Notes under the pieces: generated by a model
Database searches by the model: none
Told to the model about the DNA's origin: nothing
The model's input: only the letters and a program-made list of their open reading frames with translations
Program-made: the position numbers and the translations under genes
Source of the DNA: Bacteroidota bacterium
Lineage (GTDB): Bacteria > Bacteroidota > Bacteroidia > Chitinophagales > Chitinophagaceae
DNA: 28,239 bases
NCBI GenBank assembly: GCA_023409975.1
Contig: JAEYQO010000053.1
Coordinates: forward strand, 1 to 28,239
Direction of reading: 5' to 3'
In this document: positions 7,382 through 14,981 of the stretch, piece after piece
Layout: every line of letters starts with the position of its first letter
Numbering within the stretch: the stretch's first letter is position 1

Positions 7382-8473
7382 TCAATCTTTAGATAAAAGG
7401 TTCATCAGTTTATGGTTGATATAGTATGTAGTCCTTCCCACTTTCTGTGGTGTCAATATGTGTGCGCCCGTAAGTTTTTTAAGCCACACGGATGCCGTTT
7501 GCCGATGCGCGAGACCCGACTTTTCAAGTAATTCTATTTTTAAATAGGGCAACTTGAACATGAGTTGTAACAGGTCATAACTATATGATGAACCCAATGC
7601 TATTTTAGATTCAGTTTCCAACTCCTGTTTTAACTCAAGCATTTTTCTGATCTTCTCAGTTGTCAGTTCTGCAGTCTCTGTGACAGCGGTAAGGATGTAC
7701 ATTATCCAGTCCTGCCAGTTTTGTTGTTCTGTAACGCCTCTCAGCAATTGGTAATACTCCAGTTTATATTTTACGATATAAGAACTGAGGTAAAGCACAG
7801 GTTGGGTAAGCAGGCCCTGCTGGACGAGGTATAATGCATTCAATATTCTTCCGGTCCGGCCATTGCCATCCGCAAAAGGGTGTATGGCTTCGAACTGGTA
7901 ATGGATCAATGCCATCTTGATCAGAGGATCCAATTCGGAAAGAGTATTATCGTTTATGAACCGTTCCAGTGCATTTAGCTTTTCTATGAGTACATCTTCG
8001 CAGCATGGCGGTGTGTATACTACCTCCCCATTTACCGCATTTTTTAAAGCAGTACCCGGAGTGTTCCTTATTCCGGCATTTGTCTGCTTTATTGTTTGCA
8101 TGATCTCTATGACTGTGTTGGTAAGTAGCAGATTCTGCTGATCGGCCATCCTACTGAGTCCTCTATATAATGCTTCCCGATAGCTCAATACTTCTTTTGC
8201 AGCGTAACTTGCCGATTCGGTTTCCGCTGCTGCTTTATAAAGTTCATCCTGGGTGGTCACTATATTTTCGATAGCTGAGCTGTTTTTACTTTCCTGAAGA
8301 ACAATGGTGTGAATCAGGAGTTGAGGCTCGGGCAAGGATGCACAAAGGCCGTTCAGTTCTCCCAGTTTCCTTGATGCCTTAGCAAGGTGACGGAGGATTT
8401 CAGGGGTCTCTATATCTACCTCAGGAGGAAGAGCAGGAAGATCATTAAATGGTTGGTTCCGATTATAGGCCAT
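7382..8473 (-). CDS. Fic family protein with N-terminal inhibitory helix and C-terminal winged helix
   Basis: The product has 363 residues. The Fic core motif HPFADGNGRTGR is at 198-209; its His is the catalytic base and the GNGR loop binds nucleotide phosphates in enzymes that usually AMPylate hydroxyl side chains. An inhibitory motif of the (S/T)xxxE(G/N) type, SSAIEN, is at 65-70 in the same chain, marking a class II (self-inhibited) Fic protein in which Glu69 would block productive ATP binding. The last ~80 residues look like a winged helix (KSGLAHRQTASVWLKKLTG followed by GRTTYYI). This is the common chromosomal Fic type; the target is unknown. There is no separate antitoxin gene, as expected for class II. 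Four TCGACAT motifs sit upstream. Confidence 0.93.
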   Translation of the reverse strand: MAYNRNQPFNDLPALPPEVDIETPEILRHLAKASRKLGELNGLCASLPEPQLLIHTIVLQESKNSSAIENIVTTQDELYKAAAETESASYAAKEVLSYREALYRGLSRMADQQNLLLTNTVIEIMQTIKQTNAGIRNTPGTALKNAVNGEVVYTPPCCEDVLIEKLNALERFINDNTLSELDPLIKMALIHYQFEAIHPFADGNGRTGRILNALYLVQQGLLTQPVLYLSSYIVKYKLEYYQLLRGVTEQQNWQDWIMYILTAVTETAELTTEKIRKMLELKQELETESKIALGSSYSYDLLQLMFKLPYLKIELLEKSGLAHRQTASVWLKKLTGAHILTPQKVGRTTYYINHKLMNLLSKD

Positions 8474-8523
8474 ATTGAAATTGTTGTATTTATTCGAAAT
8501 AACCTCCTGTAAATGGCATTCAA

Positions 8524-8603
8524 TTCGACATAAGCCTCAAATAATGTCGAAAATAATCAAAAACATCGACATTAACGCCTAAAAAATAGAAAAAATTCGA
8601 CAT
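8524..8603. promoter_or_regulatory. Cluster of four TCGACAT motifs upstream of fic
   Basis: TCGACAT occurs at 8525-8531, 8566-8572 and 8597-8603, and in inverse orientation at 8544-8550. Centres are 19, 22 and 31 bp apart, close to 2, 2 and 3 helical turns. The fic-proximal copy adjoins a TTG that could be a -33 element. This is a likely binding region for a regulator, identity unknown. Confidence 0.5.
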
Positions 8604-8834
8604 GAAACTTGTTCGCCCTAAGCTTAGAAATGAACGTATTTCTGAAGCGGTATTCACCTCAGTATGGAGCGCAGGAGTAGCAACCAAACCGTGATTTGGC
8701 CCTCGCTTAAAGCATCAGATTGCTTAAAGTACGGGTATGTTAATCGTAAATTTTTAAGGGTATGTTGCTCTTTGTAAAGACTGTAAGTTATTAGGCTGAA
8801 ACTGCATTGAATCCGACTAACTTCATAAAAGCAG
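8604..8834. other. Intergenic stretch, nothing recognised
   Basis: About 230 bp between the motif cluster and the tRNA terminator. I see no coding frame, hairpin or promoter that I can support. Confidence 0.4.
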
Positions 8835-8864
8835 AAAAGGTCATTGAATTTCAATGACCTTTTT
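8835..8864 (-). terminator. Terminator of tRNA-Asp
   Basis: A 13-bp stem (8835-8847 with 8851-8863) with a 3-nt loop lies just past the tRNA 3' end and is followed on the minus strand by a T-rich stretch. Confidence 0.85.
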
Positions 8865-8873
8865 AAAACTCTG

Positions 8874-8947
8874 CGGACCGGACGGGACTCGAACCCGCGA
8901 CCTCCGCCGTGACAGGGCGGCATTCTAACCAACTGAACTACCGATCC
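8874..8947 (-). tRNA. tRNA-Asp (GTC)
   Basis: A 74-nt cloverleaf folds cleanly. The acceptor stem GGATCGG pairs with CCGGTCC, discriminator G73 is present, the D arm is GTTC/GAAT, and the anticodon stem CCGCC/GGCGG encloses CTGTCAC with anticodon GTC (8911-8913). The T arm is GCGGG-TTCGAGT-CCCGT. CCA is not encoded. A TAnnTTTG box lies 15 bp upstream and a hairpin terminator follows. Confidence 0.97.
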
Positions 8948-8961
8948 GTTCGATTGGGTTG

Positions 8962-8969
8962 CAAAGATA
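8962..8969 (-). promoter_or_regulatory. -7 box of the tRNA-Asp promoter
   Basis: TATCTTTG on the minus strand, 15 bp before the mature tRNA 5' end. TTG triplets lie 17 and 21 bp further upstream, either of which fits a -33 element. Confidence 0.7.
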
Positions 8970-9017
8970 ATGACAAAACTTTCAACCAAGCAAATCTTTC
9001 TAAAAATTTTCAAAGCT

Positions 9018-9025
9018 TACTTTTG
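9018..9025 (+). promoter_or_regulatory. -7 box of the accA promoter
   Basis: TACTTTTG matches TAnnTTTG and lies 19 bp before the accA ATG. No convincing -33 TTG is present. Confidence 0.5.
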
Positions 9026-9044
9026 TAACCCTAAATAGACGAGA

Positions 9045-10001
9045 ATGCAGTTCCTGGATTTTGAAAAACCACTGGAAGAGTTATACAATCAGATGAATAA
9101 GTTGAAGGAGGTGAATGCCAGAAATCCACAGGTGAACGTCAGTGCCACCATCAAGGAACTGGAAGGAGCCATCGAACAAACCCGCTCCGAGATTCATTCC
9201 AAACTCACTCCCTGGCAGCGGGTTCAGCTCAGCCGCCACCCCGAACGACCTTATACACTCTACTATATTGAACAGATCTTTTCCAACTTCACAGAGCTCT
9301 TCGGCGATCGCCAGGTAAGAGACGACAAGGCAATGGTCGGTGGTATGGCAGAACTCAATGGCATGCCGGTAATGGTCATGGGACAACAGAAAGGTGTCAA
9401 CACCAAAATGCGCCAGATGAGAAACTTCGGTATGGCCAATCCCGAAGGCTATCGCAAAGCCCTCCGGCTCATGCGTATGGCAGAGAAATTCAACAGACCA
9501 GTGATCACCCTCATCGATACACCAGGCGCCTATCCTGGACTTGAAGCTGAAGAGCGGGGACAGGGAGAGGCCATCGCCCGTAATCTGTTCGAGATGGTCC
9601 GGCTGAAGGTACCGGTGATCTGTGTGATCATCGGAGAAGGGGCATCCGGTGGCGCACTCGGAATCGGAATTGGTGATAAGGTTGCCATGATGGAGAACAC
9701 CTGGTACACGGTGATCTCTCCGGAATCCTGTTCTTCCATTCTCTGGAGAAGCTGGAATTTTAAAGAGAAAGCAGCCGACCAGCTCCGACTCACATCCGCC
9801 GACATGAGTGGTTTTGGCCTGGTTGATGATGTGCTCCCTGAACCACTGGGAGGCGCCCACGCCAACCCTGAGGCTATGGCCAATACGCTGAAGGATTACC
9901 TGCTGCGCTCACTTAGCGAATTGATGCCACTGAGTGCTGCAGACAGGATTAACAAGAGAATAGAGAAGTTTTCCAGAATGGGTTTCTACGAAGAAGTTTA
10001 A
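9045..10001 (+). CDS. accA: Acetyl-CoA carboxylase carboxyltransferase subunit alpha
   Basis: The product has 318 residues, the usual AccA length. It begins with the N-terminal helical segment (MQFLDFEKPLEELYNQMNKL). The crotonase-fold carboxyltransferase region includes GQQKGVNT, DTPGAYPGLEAEERGQGEA and GEGASGGALGIGIGD, with oxyanion and biotin-facing glycine-rich loops. With the beta subunit AccD (not in the window) it transfers the carboxyl group from carboxybiotin to acetyl-CoA, giving malonyl-CoA, the first step of fatty acid synthesis. dapA follows after 22 bp, so co-transcription is likely, although the two pathways are unrelated. Confidence 0.97.
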   Translation: MQFLDFEKPLEELYNQMNKLKEVNARNPQVNVSATIKELEGAIEQTRSEIHSKLTPWQRVQLSRHPERPYTLYYIEQIFSNFTELFGDRQVRDDKAMVGGMAELNGMPVMVMGQQKGVNTKMRQMRNFGMANPEGYRKALRLMRMAEKFNRPVITLIDTPGAYPGLEAEERGQGEAIARNLFEMVRLKVPVICVIIGEGASGGALGIGIGDKVAMMENTWYTVISPESCSSILWRSWNFKEKAADQLRLTSADMSGFGLVDDVLPEPLGGAHANPEAMANTLKDYLLRSLSELMPLSAADRINKRIEKFSRMGFYEEV

Positions 10002-10023
10002 TGAATCATTAATTATCGTCATT

Positions 10024-10905
10024 ATGTCAAAATTGTTTAGAGGAACAGGTGTGGCTCTTGTTACACCATTTACCAAAAGCTCGGCCATCGACTACTCAGC
10101 ATTGGAGCGACTGATTAATTCCGTAATTGATGGTGGCGTGAATTACATCGTTGCCCTCGGAACTACCGCGGAAACACCCACTTTGTCAACACAGGAAAAA
10201 AAAGATGTTCTTGCATTCATCGTTGAGAAGACTGCAAGACGTGTTCCGGTTGTCTGTGGCATGGGTGGCAATAACACCGCCCAAGTCGTGAAGGACCTGA
10301 AGGAATTCGACCTGAAAGATGTTGACGGAATCCTTAGCGTGGCACCTTACTACAATAAACCTACTCAGGAAGGGATCTACCAGCATTTCAAGGCGATTGC
10401 ACAGGCAACAGAAAAACCCGTGATTCTTTATAACGTACCTGGTCGAACCAGTAGCAATATGCTGCCCGCAACAGTCATCCGTCTTGCCAACGATTTTGAG
10501 AATATCGTCGCAATCAAAGAAGCCAGCGGCAATCTCGCACAATGCATGGAGCTGGTACAGAACAAACCGGCAGATTTCGTTGTGCTGTCCGGTGACGATG
10601 ATCTGGTAATGTCCCAGATCGCCATCGGAATGGAAGGGGTGATCTCGGTAGCCGCTAACTGCTTTACAAAGGATTTCACCTATATGGTGAATGCCTGTCT
10701 GGTAAACAAATTCGACAAGGCCAGGGCCATCCACTATAAAATTCTTGATGGGATCCGCCTGCTTTTCGTAGATGGAAATCCCGCAGGTGTTAAGTATTTC
10801 CTCAGTCAGATGGGTGTCTGCGAACATTATCTGCGTCTACCCCTGGTGCCAGTCAGCAATGACACTAGAAAGAAGGCTCAGGAATTTGTTAAGAAATACG
10901 CCTAA
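10024..10905 (+). CDS. dapA: 4-hydroxy-tetrahydrodipicolinate synthase
   Basis: The product has 293 residues, typical for the family. The TIM barrel carries GTTAETPTL (Thr47 and Thr48), Tyr110, LYNVPGRT with Tyr136 and Arg141, and the Schiff-base Lys165 in AIKEASGN. The enzyme condenses pyruvate with aspartate semialdehyde, the committed step to diaminopimelate and lysine; diaminopimelate feeds peptidoglycan. It lies 22 bp after accA on the same strand; the next gene, ahcY, has its own promoter box. Nothing odd is seen in the sequence. Confidence 0.97.
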   Translation: MSKLFRGTGVALVTPFTKSSAIDYSALERLINSVIDGGVNYIVALGTTAETPTLSTQEKKDVLAFIVEKTARRVPVVCGMGGNNTAQVVKDLKEFDLKDVDGILSVAPYYNKPTQEGIYQHFKAIAQATEKPVILYNVPGRTSSNMLPATVIRLANDFENIVAIKEASGNLAQCMELVQNKPADFVVLSGDDDLVMSQIAIGMEGVISVAANCFTKDFTYMVNACLVNKFDKARAIHYKILDGIRLLFVDGNPAGVKYFLSQMGVCEHYLRLPLVPVSNDTRKKAQEFVKKYA

Positions 10906-10952
10906 GGCCAGTTTCATCATATTACACGACCGATTAATGGCTGAGGATTCTT

Positions 10953-10960
10953 TACCTTTG
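10953..10960 (+). promoter_or_regulatory. -7 box of the ahcY promoter
   Basis: TACCTTTG matches TAnnTTTG and lies 37 bp before the ahcY ATG in the dapA-ahcY gap. A matching -33 TTG is not obvious. Confidence 0.55.
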
Positions 10961-10997
10961 CGACTCTTTCGGAATAGATACTAAACTTATTTTCTTT

Positions 10998-12326
10998 ATG
11001 AGTACTACAACTCGCAATCAAATCGATTTTAAACTTCCCTACAAGGTGAAGGATATGAGCCTTGCTGAATGGGGACGCAAAGAGATAAAGCTTGCTGAAG
11101 CTGAAATGCCCGGTCTGATGGCAATTCGTGCGGAGTACGGTTCGCAAAAGCCTCTGAAAGGAGCGCGCATAGCCGGCTGCCTTCACATGACCATCCAGAC
11201 AGCAGTGTTGATCGAAACACTGGTGGAACTGGGTGCTGAAGTTCGCTGGAGCTCCTGTAACATTTTCTCTACACAAGATCATGCCGCAGCGGCCATTGCC
11301 GCCGCAGGTATCGGTGTTTTCGCCTGGAAGGGACAAACACAGGCCGAGGCAGACTGGTGTATCGAGCAGACGCTTTTCTTCGGGAGTGAAGATCGTCCGC
11401 TGAATATGATCCTCGATGATGGTGGCGACCTTACCAATATGGTGCTCGATAACTACACAGAGCTGGTTCAGCACATCAAAGGTATCAGTGAAGAAACAAC
11501 GACTGGCGTACACCGTCTTTATGAACGCATGCAGAAAGGCACCCTGCCAATGCCCGCGATCAATGTCAACGACTCTGTCACTAAGTCCAAATTCGATAAT
11601 AAATACGGCTGTAAAGAATCACTGGTAGATGCGATCCGTCGTGCGACTGACGTAATGCTTGCCGGTAAGGTTGCTGTCGTAGGTGGCTATGGTGATGTAG
11701 GTAAGGGTTCCGCAGAATCTCTCCGTGGTGCTGGTGCCCGTGTCATCGTCACTGAGATCGATCCTATCTGCGCCCTTCAGGCCGCTATGGACGGCTTTGA
11801 AGTGAAAAGAATGATCGATGCGGTTAAAGAAGCCGATATCGTCGTTACTGCTTCCGGCTGCCGCGATCTCATCACCGGAGAACACTTCAAATTGATGAAG
11901 GACAAAGCAATCGTATGTAACATCGGCCACTTTGATATCGAAATTGATGTCGCCTGGCTGAACACGAACTACGGCCATACCAAGGATGTGATCAAACCAC
12001 AGGTCGACATGTATAATGTCGATGGAAAAGATATCATCCTGCTGGCAGAAGGTCGCCTGGTTAATCTGGGTTGCGCCACTGGTCACCCTTCATTCGTGAT
12101 GAGTAATTCCTTCTCCAACCAGACCCTGGCGCAGATCGAGCTCTGGAACAATCACCAGAACTATGAGAACAAGGTGTATGTGCTTCCTAAGCACCTCGAT
12201 GAGAAAGTAGCCCGACTCCACCTCGCCAAAATCGGTGTGGTATTGGATGAACTGACCGACGAACAGGCTGCCTACCTGGGTATCCCCAAGGATGGTCCTT
12301 TCAAACCAGAACATTACCGTTACTAA
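10998..12326 (+). CDS. ahcY: Adenosylhomocysteinase
   Basis: The product has 442 residues. Substrate-site segments are visible: CLHMTIQT near 61-68, CNIFSTQDHAAA near 87-98, and SVTKSKFDN with catalytic Lys196 and Asp200. The NAD-binding fingerprint GGYGDVGKG (229-237) sits in a Rossmann fold, and the C-terminus ends in the usual FKPEHYRY. The enzyme reversibly splits S-adenosylhomocysteine to adenosine and homocysteine in the activated methyl cycle, relieving product inhibition of methyltransferases. It has its own promoter box and a strong terminator, so it is probably monocistronic. I saw no SAH or SAM riboswitch-like fold in the short leader. Confidence 0.98.
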   Translation: MSTTTRNQIDFKLPYKVKDMSLAEWGRKEIKLAEAEMPGLMAIRAEYGSQKPLKGARIAGCLHMTIQTAVLIETLVELGAEVRWSSCNIFSTQDHAAAAIAAAGIGVFAWKGQTQAEADWCIEQTLFFGSEDRPLNMILDDGGDLTNMVLDNYTELVQHIKGISEETTTGVHRLYERMQKGTLPMPAINVNDSVTKSKFDNKYGCKESLVDAIRRATDVMLAGKVAVVGGYGDVGKGSAESLRGAGARVIVTEIDPICALQAAMDGFEVKRMIDAVKEADIVVTASGCRDLITGEHFKLMKDKAIVCNIGHFDIEIDVAWLNTNYGHTKDVIKPQVDMYNVDGKDIILLAEGRLVNLGCATGHPSFVMSNSFSNQTLAQIELWNNHQNYENKVYVLPKHLDEKVARLHLAKIGVVLDELTDEQAAYLGIPKDGPFKPEHYRY

Positions 12327-12342
12327 TAAAGCACTGTTATTG

Positions 12343-12372
12343 AAAAAGGCGGACGCAATGTCCGCCTTTTTT
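12343..12372 (+). terminator. Intrinsic terminator of ahcY
   Basis: A 12-bp perfect stem (12343-12354 with 12360-12371) has a 5-nt loop and runs into T6. The 5' A-run makes it usable from the minus side as well, where the 39-residue ORF ends. Confidence 0.92.
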
Positions 12373-12376
12373 ATGC

Positions 12377-12496
12377 TCATGAGTTTTGGGTAATTCTGTT
12401 CTTTTCAACATTTCTCTTCCATCTGTAACTCAGGAAGAGGATCACACTGATCAATGTCACAGGTACCGTCGCTACAATAATTTCCAGCATTTCCAT
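12377..12496 (-). CDS. Putative 39-residue single-span membrane protein
   Basis: A small frame from the ATG at 12496 encodes MEMLEIIVATVPVTLISVIL followed by a short hydrophobic end and a strongly basic tail (SYRWKRNVEKNRITQNS). This is one transmembrane helix of about 20 residues with positive charges after it, so an N-out, C-in topology is expected. The stop codon lies 5 bp before the shared hairpin at 12343-12372, so the transcript would end cleanly there. No family is recognised and no strong promoter box is seen upstream. The coding call rests on composition, topology and terminator position alone. Confidence 0.5.
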   Translation of the reverse strand: MEMLEIIVATVPVTLISVILFLSYRWKRNVEKNRITQNS

Positions 12497-12680
12497 AATC
12501 AAAAGTTTTAGAAGTTAACCTATATTCCTAAAGACGAGAAAGTCAAGTTTTTCGTTGAGTCGGAAATCAGTTTTAACAGATTATTGACAAAGCCGGTGTA
12601 TCCTCCCTTCCGTCCCCAAAGTGTTTCTTTCTATTTTACAGGCGTAACAGTAGATCATCACAATTACTATCTGCTTCTGT

Positions 12681-13343
12681 ATGATTTCCAGAAAAACACT
12701 CCAGTTCCTCAAAGGCCTGCGCGATAACAATAACAAGCCCTGGTTCGACGAACACAAGGAAGACTACCAGCAGGCAAAGGAAGAGTTCACCGGATTTGTT
12801 CAGCGGATGCTGGATAGGCTGGCCTCAATCGAACCTGCCCTGAGTGAACAGCAGCCCAAAGATTGCATCTTCAGGATTTTCCGTGATGTTAGGTTCTCTA
12901 AAGACAAGACCCCCTATAAAGCGCATTTCGGCGCTTACTTTAGCAGGGGAGGAAGGAAGTATCCCGGGGCAGGCTATTATGTCCAGATTGAACCCGGAGG
13001 GAACAGCTTCGCAGGCGGCGGCCTCTGGATGCCTGAGGGTAAGCTTCTCAAGGCCGTCCGGCAGGAGATAGACTATTGCTACGACGAGTTTTCAGCGATA
13101 ATCAGTGATGCAGGGTTTCGCAAACAGTTTAAAGGCCTCGAAGGTGAACAGCTAAAAACAGTGCCTCAGGGATATACGGCTGATAATCCGGCTATCGGCT
13201 ACTTAAGAATGAAAAGTTTTATAGCCAGCAGGAATTTTACAGATACGGAAGTAATGAGTGAACATTTTCGGGAGCAACTCTCCGAAACGTTTTCTTCAAT
13301 GAAGGACCTGGTCGATTTTCTGAACAGACCCCTGGAGCACTAA
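12681..13343 (+). CDS. DUF2461 family protein
   Basis: The product has 220 residues, the usual family length. It shows the typical early motif FLKGLRDNNNKPWFDEHK and the central conserved block FRIFRDVRFSKDKTPYK followed by HFGAYF and a Gly-rich stretch with GYYVQIEP. The late part contains GYLRMKSFIASR. The biochemical function of this family is not established. It is cytosolic by appearance. The 3' end overlaps the convergent 82-residue gene by 4 bp, so both genes share the same stop region. Confidence 0.92.
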   Translation: MISRKTLQFLKGLRDNNNKPWFDEHKEDYQQAKEEFTGFVQRMLDRLASIEPALSEQQPKDCIFRIFRDVRFSKDKTPYKAHFGAYFSRGGRKYPGAGYYVQIEPGGNSFAGGGLWMPEGKLLKAVRQEIDYCYDEFSAIISDAGFRKQFKGLEGEQLKTVPQGYTADNPAIGYLRMKSFIASRNFTDTEVMSEHFREQLSETFSSMKDLVDFLNRPLEH

Positions 13344-13588
13344 TTGCAGAACACCATAAATTCAAACGGTCGGTCGTTCTGACCAGCCTTTTTCCTTTTC
13401 GACTTTGGCTTGTGTCGGGCATTATGATAGACATCGAGCATCTCTGACGCACCCTGTAGTTTCTGATCAGTATCGACCTTGCTAACAAGATTCATCAATT
13501 CGTCAACACGCTGTTCGAAATCTTCCTTTTGCCAGTGTTGAGCAACTTTGGTGGTTACCAGTAATTCACGAGTTTTTTGTTGCTTCAT
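13340..13588 (-). CDS. Hypothetical small basic protein (82 aa)
   Basis: I do not recognise a family. The first ~55 residues look helical with acidic and basic residues (KEDFEQRVDELMNLVSKV), followed by a very basic segment ARHKPKSKRKKAGQ and the short tail NDRPFEFMVFCN. The basic stretch could contact nucleic acid, but this is only a possibility. The frame overlaps the end of the DUF2461 gene by 4 bp in convergent arrangement. It lies downstream of hflX on the same strand, separated by a weak A/T-rich terminator, and is probably transcribed on its own. Confidence 0.6.
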   Translation of the reverse strand: MKQQKTRELLVTTKVAQHWQKEDFEQRVDELMNLVSKVDTDQKLQGASEMLDVYHNARHKPKSKRKKAGQNDRPFEFMVFCN

Positions 13589-13636
13589 AGGGGCGTCTTT
13601 TTGTGGAAGTATTTATTTCATCAAGAAAATTAAGCC

Positions 13637-13660
13637 AAAAAAATGCTATTTGAAATAGCA
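13637..13660 (-). terminator. Probable terminator of hflX
   Basis: The inverted repeat TGCTATT (13644-13650) and AATAGCA (13654-13660) is followed on the minus strand by seven T. The stem is A/T-rich, hence the moderate confidence. Confidence 0.55.
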
Positions 13661-13727
13661 GTTTGCAATATGTAATTAATAAATGCCCGAAAAGGCCCGG
13701 CTATGTAAACCTTTCATTATATGAAAC

Positions 13728-14915
13728 TTAGTAGAACCTCGTAAGATAGGGGTACCGCTCTTCATACAGTTCCCGCACCTTGTCCAGTATGATCTGACGC
13801 AGCTTTTCGATATTTCTCCTCTCAACGGCGGATACAAACACACAATTCCCCTGAGTCAGATGCTCCCAACGGTTTTTAAGCTGCAACAACAGATCGTCCT
13901 TCACTTCCTCACTCAGCCATGGATCAAATACTTTTTTCTCATACAGGTCCATTTTATTGAAAATTGTCAGGATAGGCTTGTCAAAAGCTCCAATTTCCTG
14001 CAGTGTTTTGTTTACAGTGCCCATCTGATCCTCGTAGGCTGGATGGGATATGTCCACAACATGCAGCAGACAGTCGGCCTCCCGCACCTCGTCAAGGGTG
14101 CTCTTAAAGCTTTCTACAAGATGGTGGGGTAGTTTCCTGATGAAGCCCACAGTATCACTCAGTAAGAAGGGTGTCTGCTCATACACGACCTTTCGTGTGG
14201 TTGTCTCCAGGGTCGCAAATAGCTTGTTCTCTGCAAAGACCTCAGACTTCGAAAGAAGGGTCATGATCGTACTCTTTCCCACATTGGTATATCCTACCAA
14301 TGCCACCCGGATATAGGTTCCTCTTTCCTTGCGCTGCGTAACGGCCTGTTTGTCGATCTCGGCCAGCCGTTTCCGCAACAACGAGATCTTATCCTTCACG
14401 ATCCGTCGGTCTGTCTCGATCTCCGTTTCTCCCGGTCCCCTCGATCCAATACCGCCCCCCTGTCTTTCCAGGTGCTTCCACATTCCCTTTAGTCTCGGCA
14501 GAATGTACTGGTACTGGGCCAGCTCCACCTGCACCTTGGCCTGCGCAGTCTGTGCGCGTCTTGCAAAAATGTCCAGTATCAGGTCACTTCTGTCAATGAC
14601 CTTGATTTTCAAAACATCGGAGATATTCCCTATCTGCGATCCGGTAAGTTCATCATCGAAAATGGCAATGTTGATCCCCCTGGCCTGCACATACTCCCGT
14701 ATTTCTTCCAGCTTCCCTTTGCCAATAAAGGTGCGGCTATCCGGCTTTGGAAGTTTCTGTATAAAATGTTTCTCTGTTGTCGCTCCTGCGGTTTCCGCCA
14801 GAAAAGCCAGTTCATCCAGGTACTCCTTCACCATGGTCTCCGTTTGCTCCCGGCTCACAAGACCTACCAACACGGCACGCTCCTCGTTCTGGATGATATT
14901 TTTATTCTCAATCAT
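13728..14915 (-). CDS. hflX: GTPase HflX
   Basis: The product has 395 residues from the ATG at 14915. A TTG at 14966 is in frame but overlaps a -7 promoter box, so I prefer the ATG. The N-terminal HflX domain contains TFIGKGKLEEI and the Gly-rich GGIGSRGPGETEIETDRR (near 153-171). The G domain has G1 GYTNVGKST (208-216), G3 DTVGF (254-258) and G4 NKMD. HflX binds the large ribosomal subunit and splits or rescues stalled 70S ribosomes during stress such as heat. It lies downstream of the arginase-like gene on the same strand, but the promoter box suggests independent control. Confidence 0.96.
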   Translation of the reverse strand: MIENKNIIQNEERAVLVGLVSREQTETMVKEYLDELAFLAETAGATTEKHFIQKLPKPDSRTFIGKGKLEEIREYVQARGINIAIFDDELTGSQIGNISDVLKIKVIDRSDLILDIFARRAQTAQAKVQVELAQYQYILPRLKGMWKHLERQGGGIGSRGPGETEIETDRRIVKDKISLLRKRLAEIDKQAVTQRKERGTYIRVALVGYTNVGKSTIMTLLSKSEVFAENKLFATLETTTRKVVYEQTPFLLSDTVGFIRKLPHHLVESFKSTLDEVREADCLLHVVDISHPAYEDQMGTVNKTLQEIGAFDKPILTIFNKMDLYEKKVFDPWLSEEVKDDLLLQLKNRWEHLTQGNCVFVSAVERRNIEKLRQIILDKVRELYEERYPYLTRFY

Positions 14916-14963
14916 CGGCTTGATTTTAAAAAGACCATCACGCTCAGGCGGGATGGTCTTCTG

Positions 14964-14971
14964 CAAAACTA
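14964..14971 (-). promoter_or_regulatory. -7 box of the hflX promoter
   Basis: TAGTTTTG on the minus strand matches TAnnTTTG. It falls in the 15-bp gap after the arginase-like gene, 48 bp before the ATG chosen for hflX. Confidence 0.45.
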
Positions 14972-14981
14972 CCTGTAAATA

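Noticed and set aside
9081..9860. Long minus-strand frame opposite accA (259 codons)
   Set aside because: It lies entirely within accA, which matches its family over its full length; the antisense product has no recognisable domain.
10186..10827. Minus-strand frame opposite dapA
   Set aside because: Antisense shadow of a clear dapA; no start context or domain of its own.
10906..10997. SAH or SAM riboswitch before ahcY
   Set aside because: The promoter box leaves a leader of only ~30 nt with no matching fold.
14916..14966. TTG at 14966 as hflX start
   Set aside because: It overlaps a good -7 box, and the residues it adds are not typical for HflX; the ATG at 14915 is preferred.
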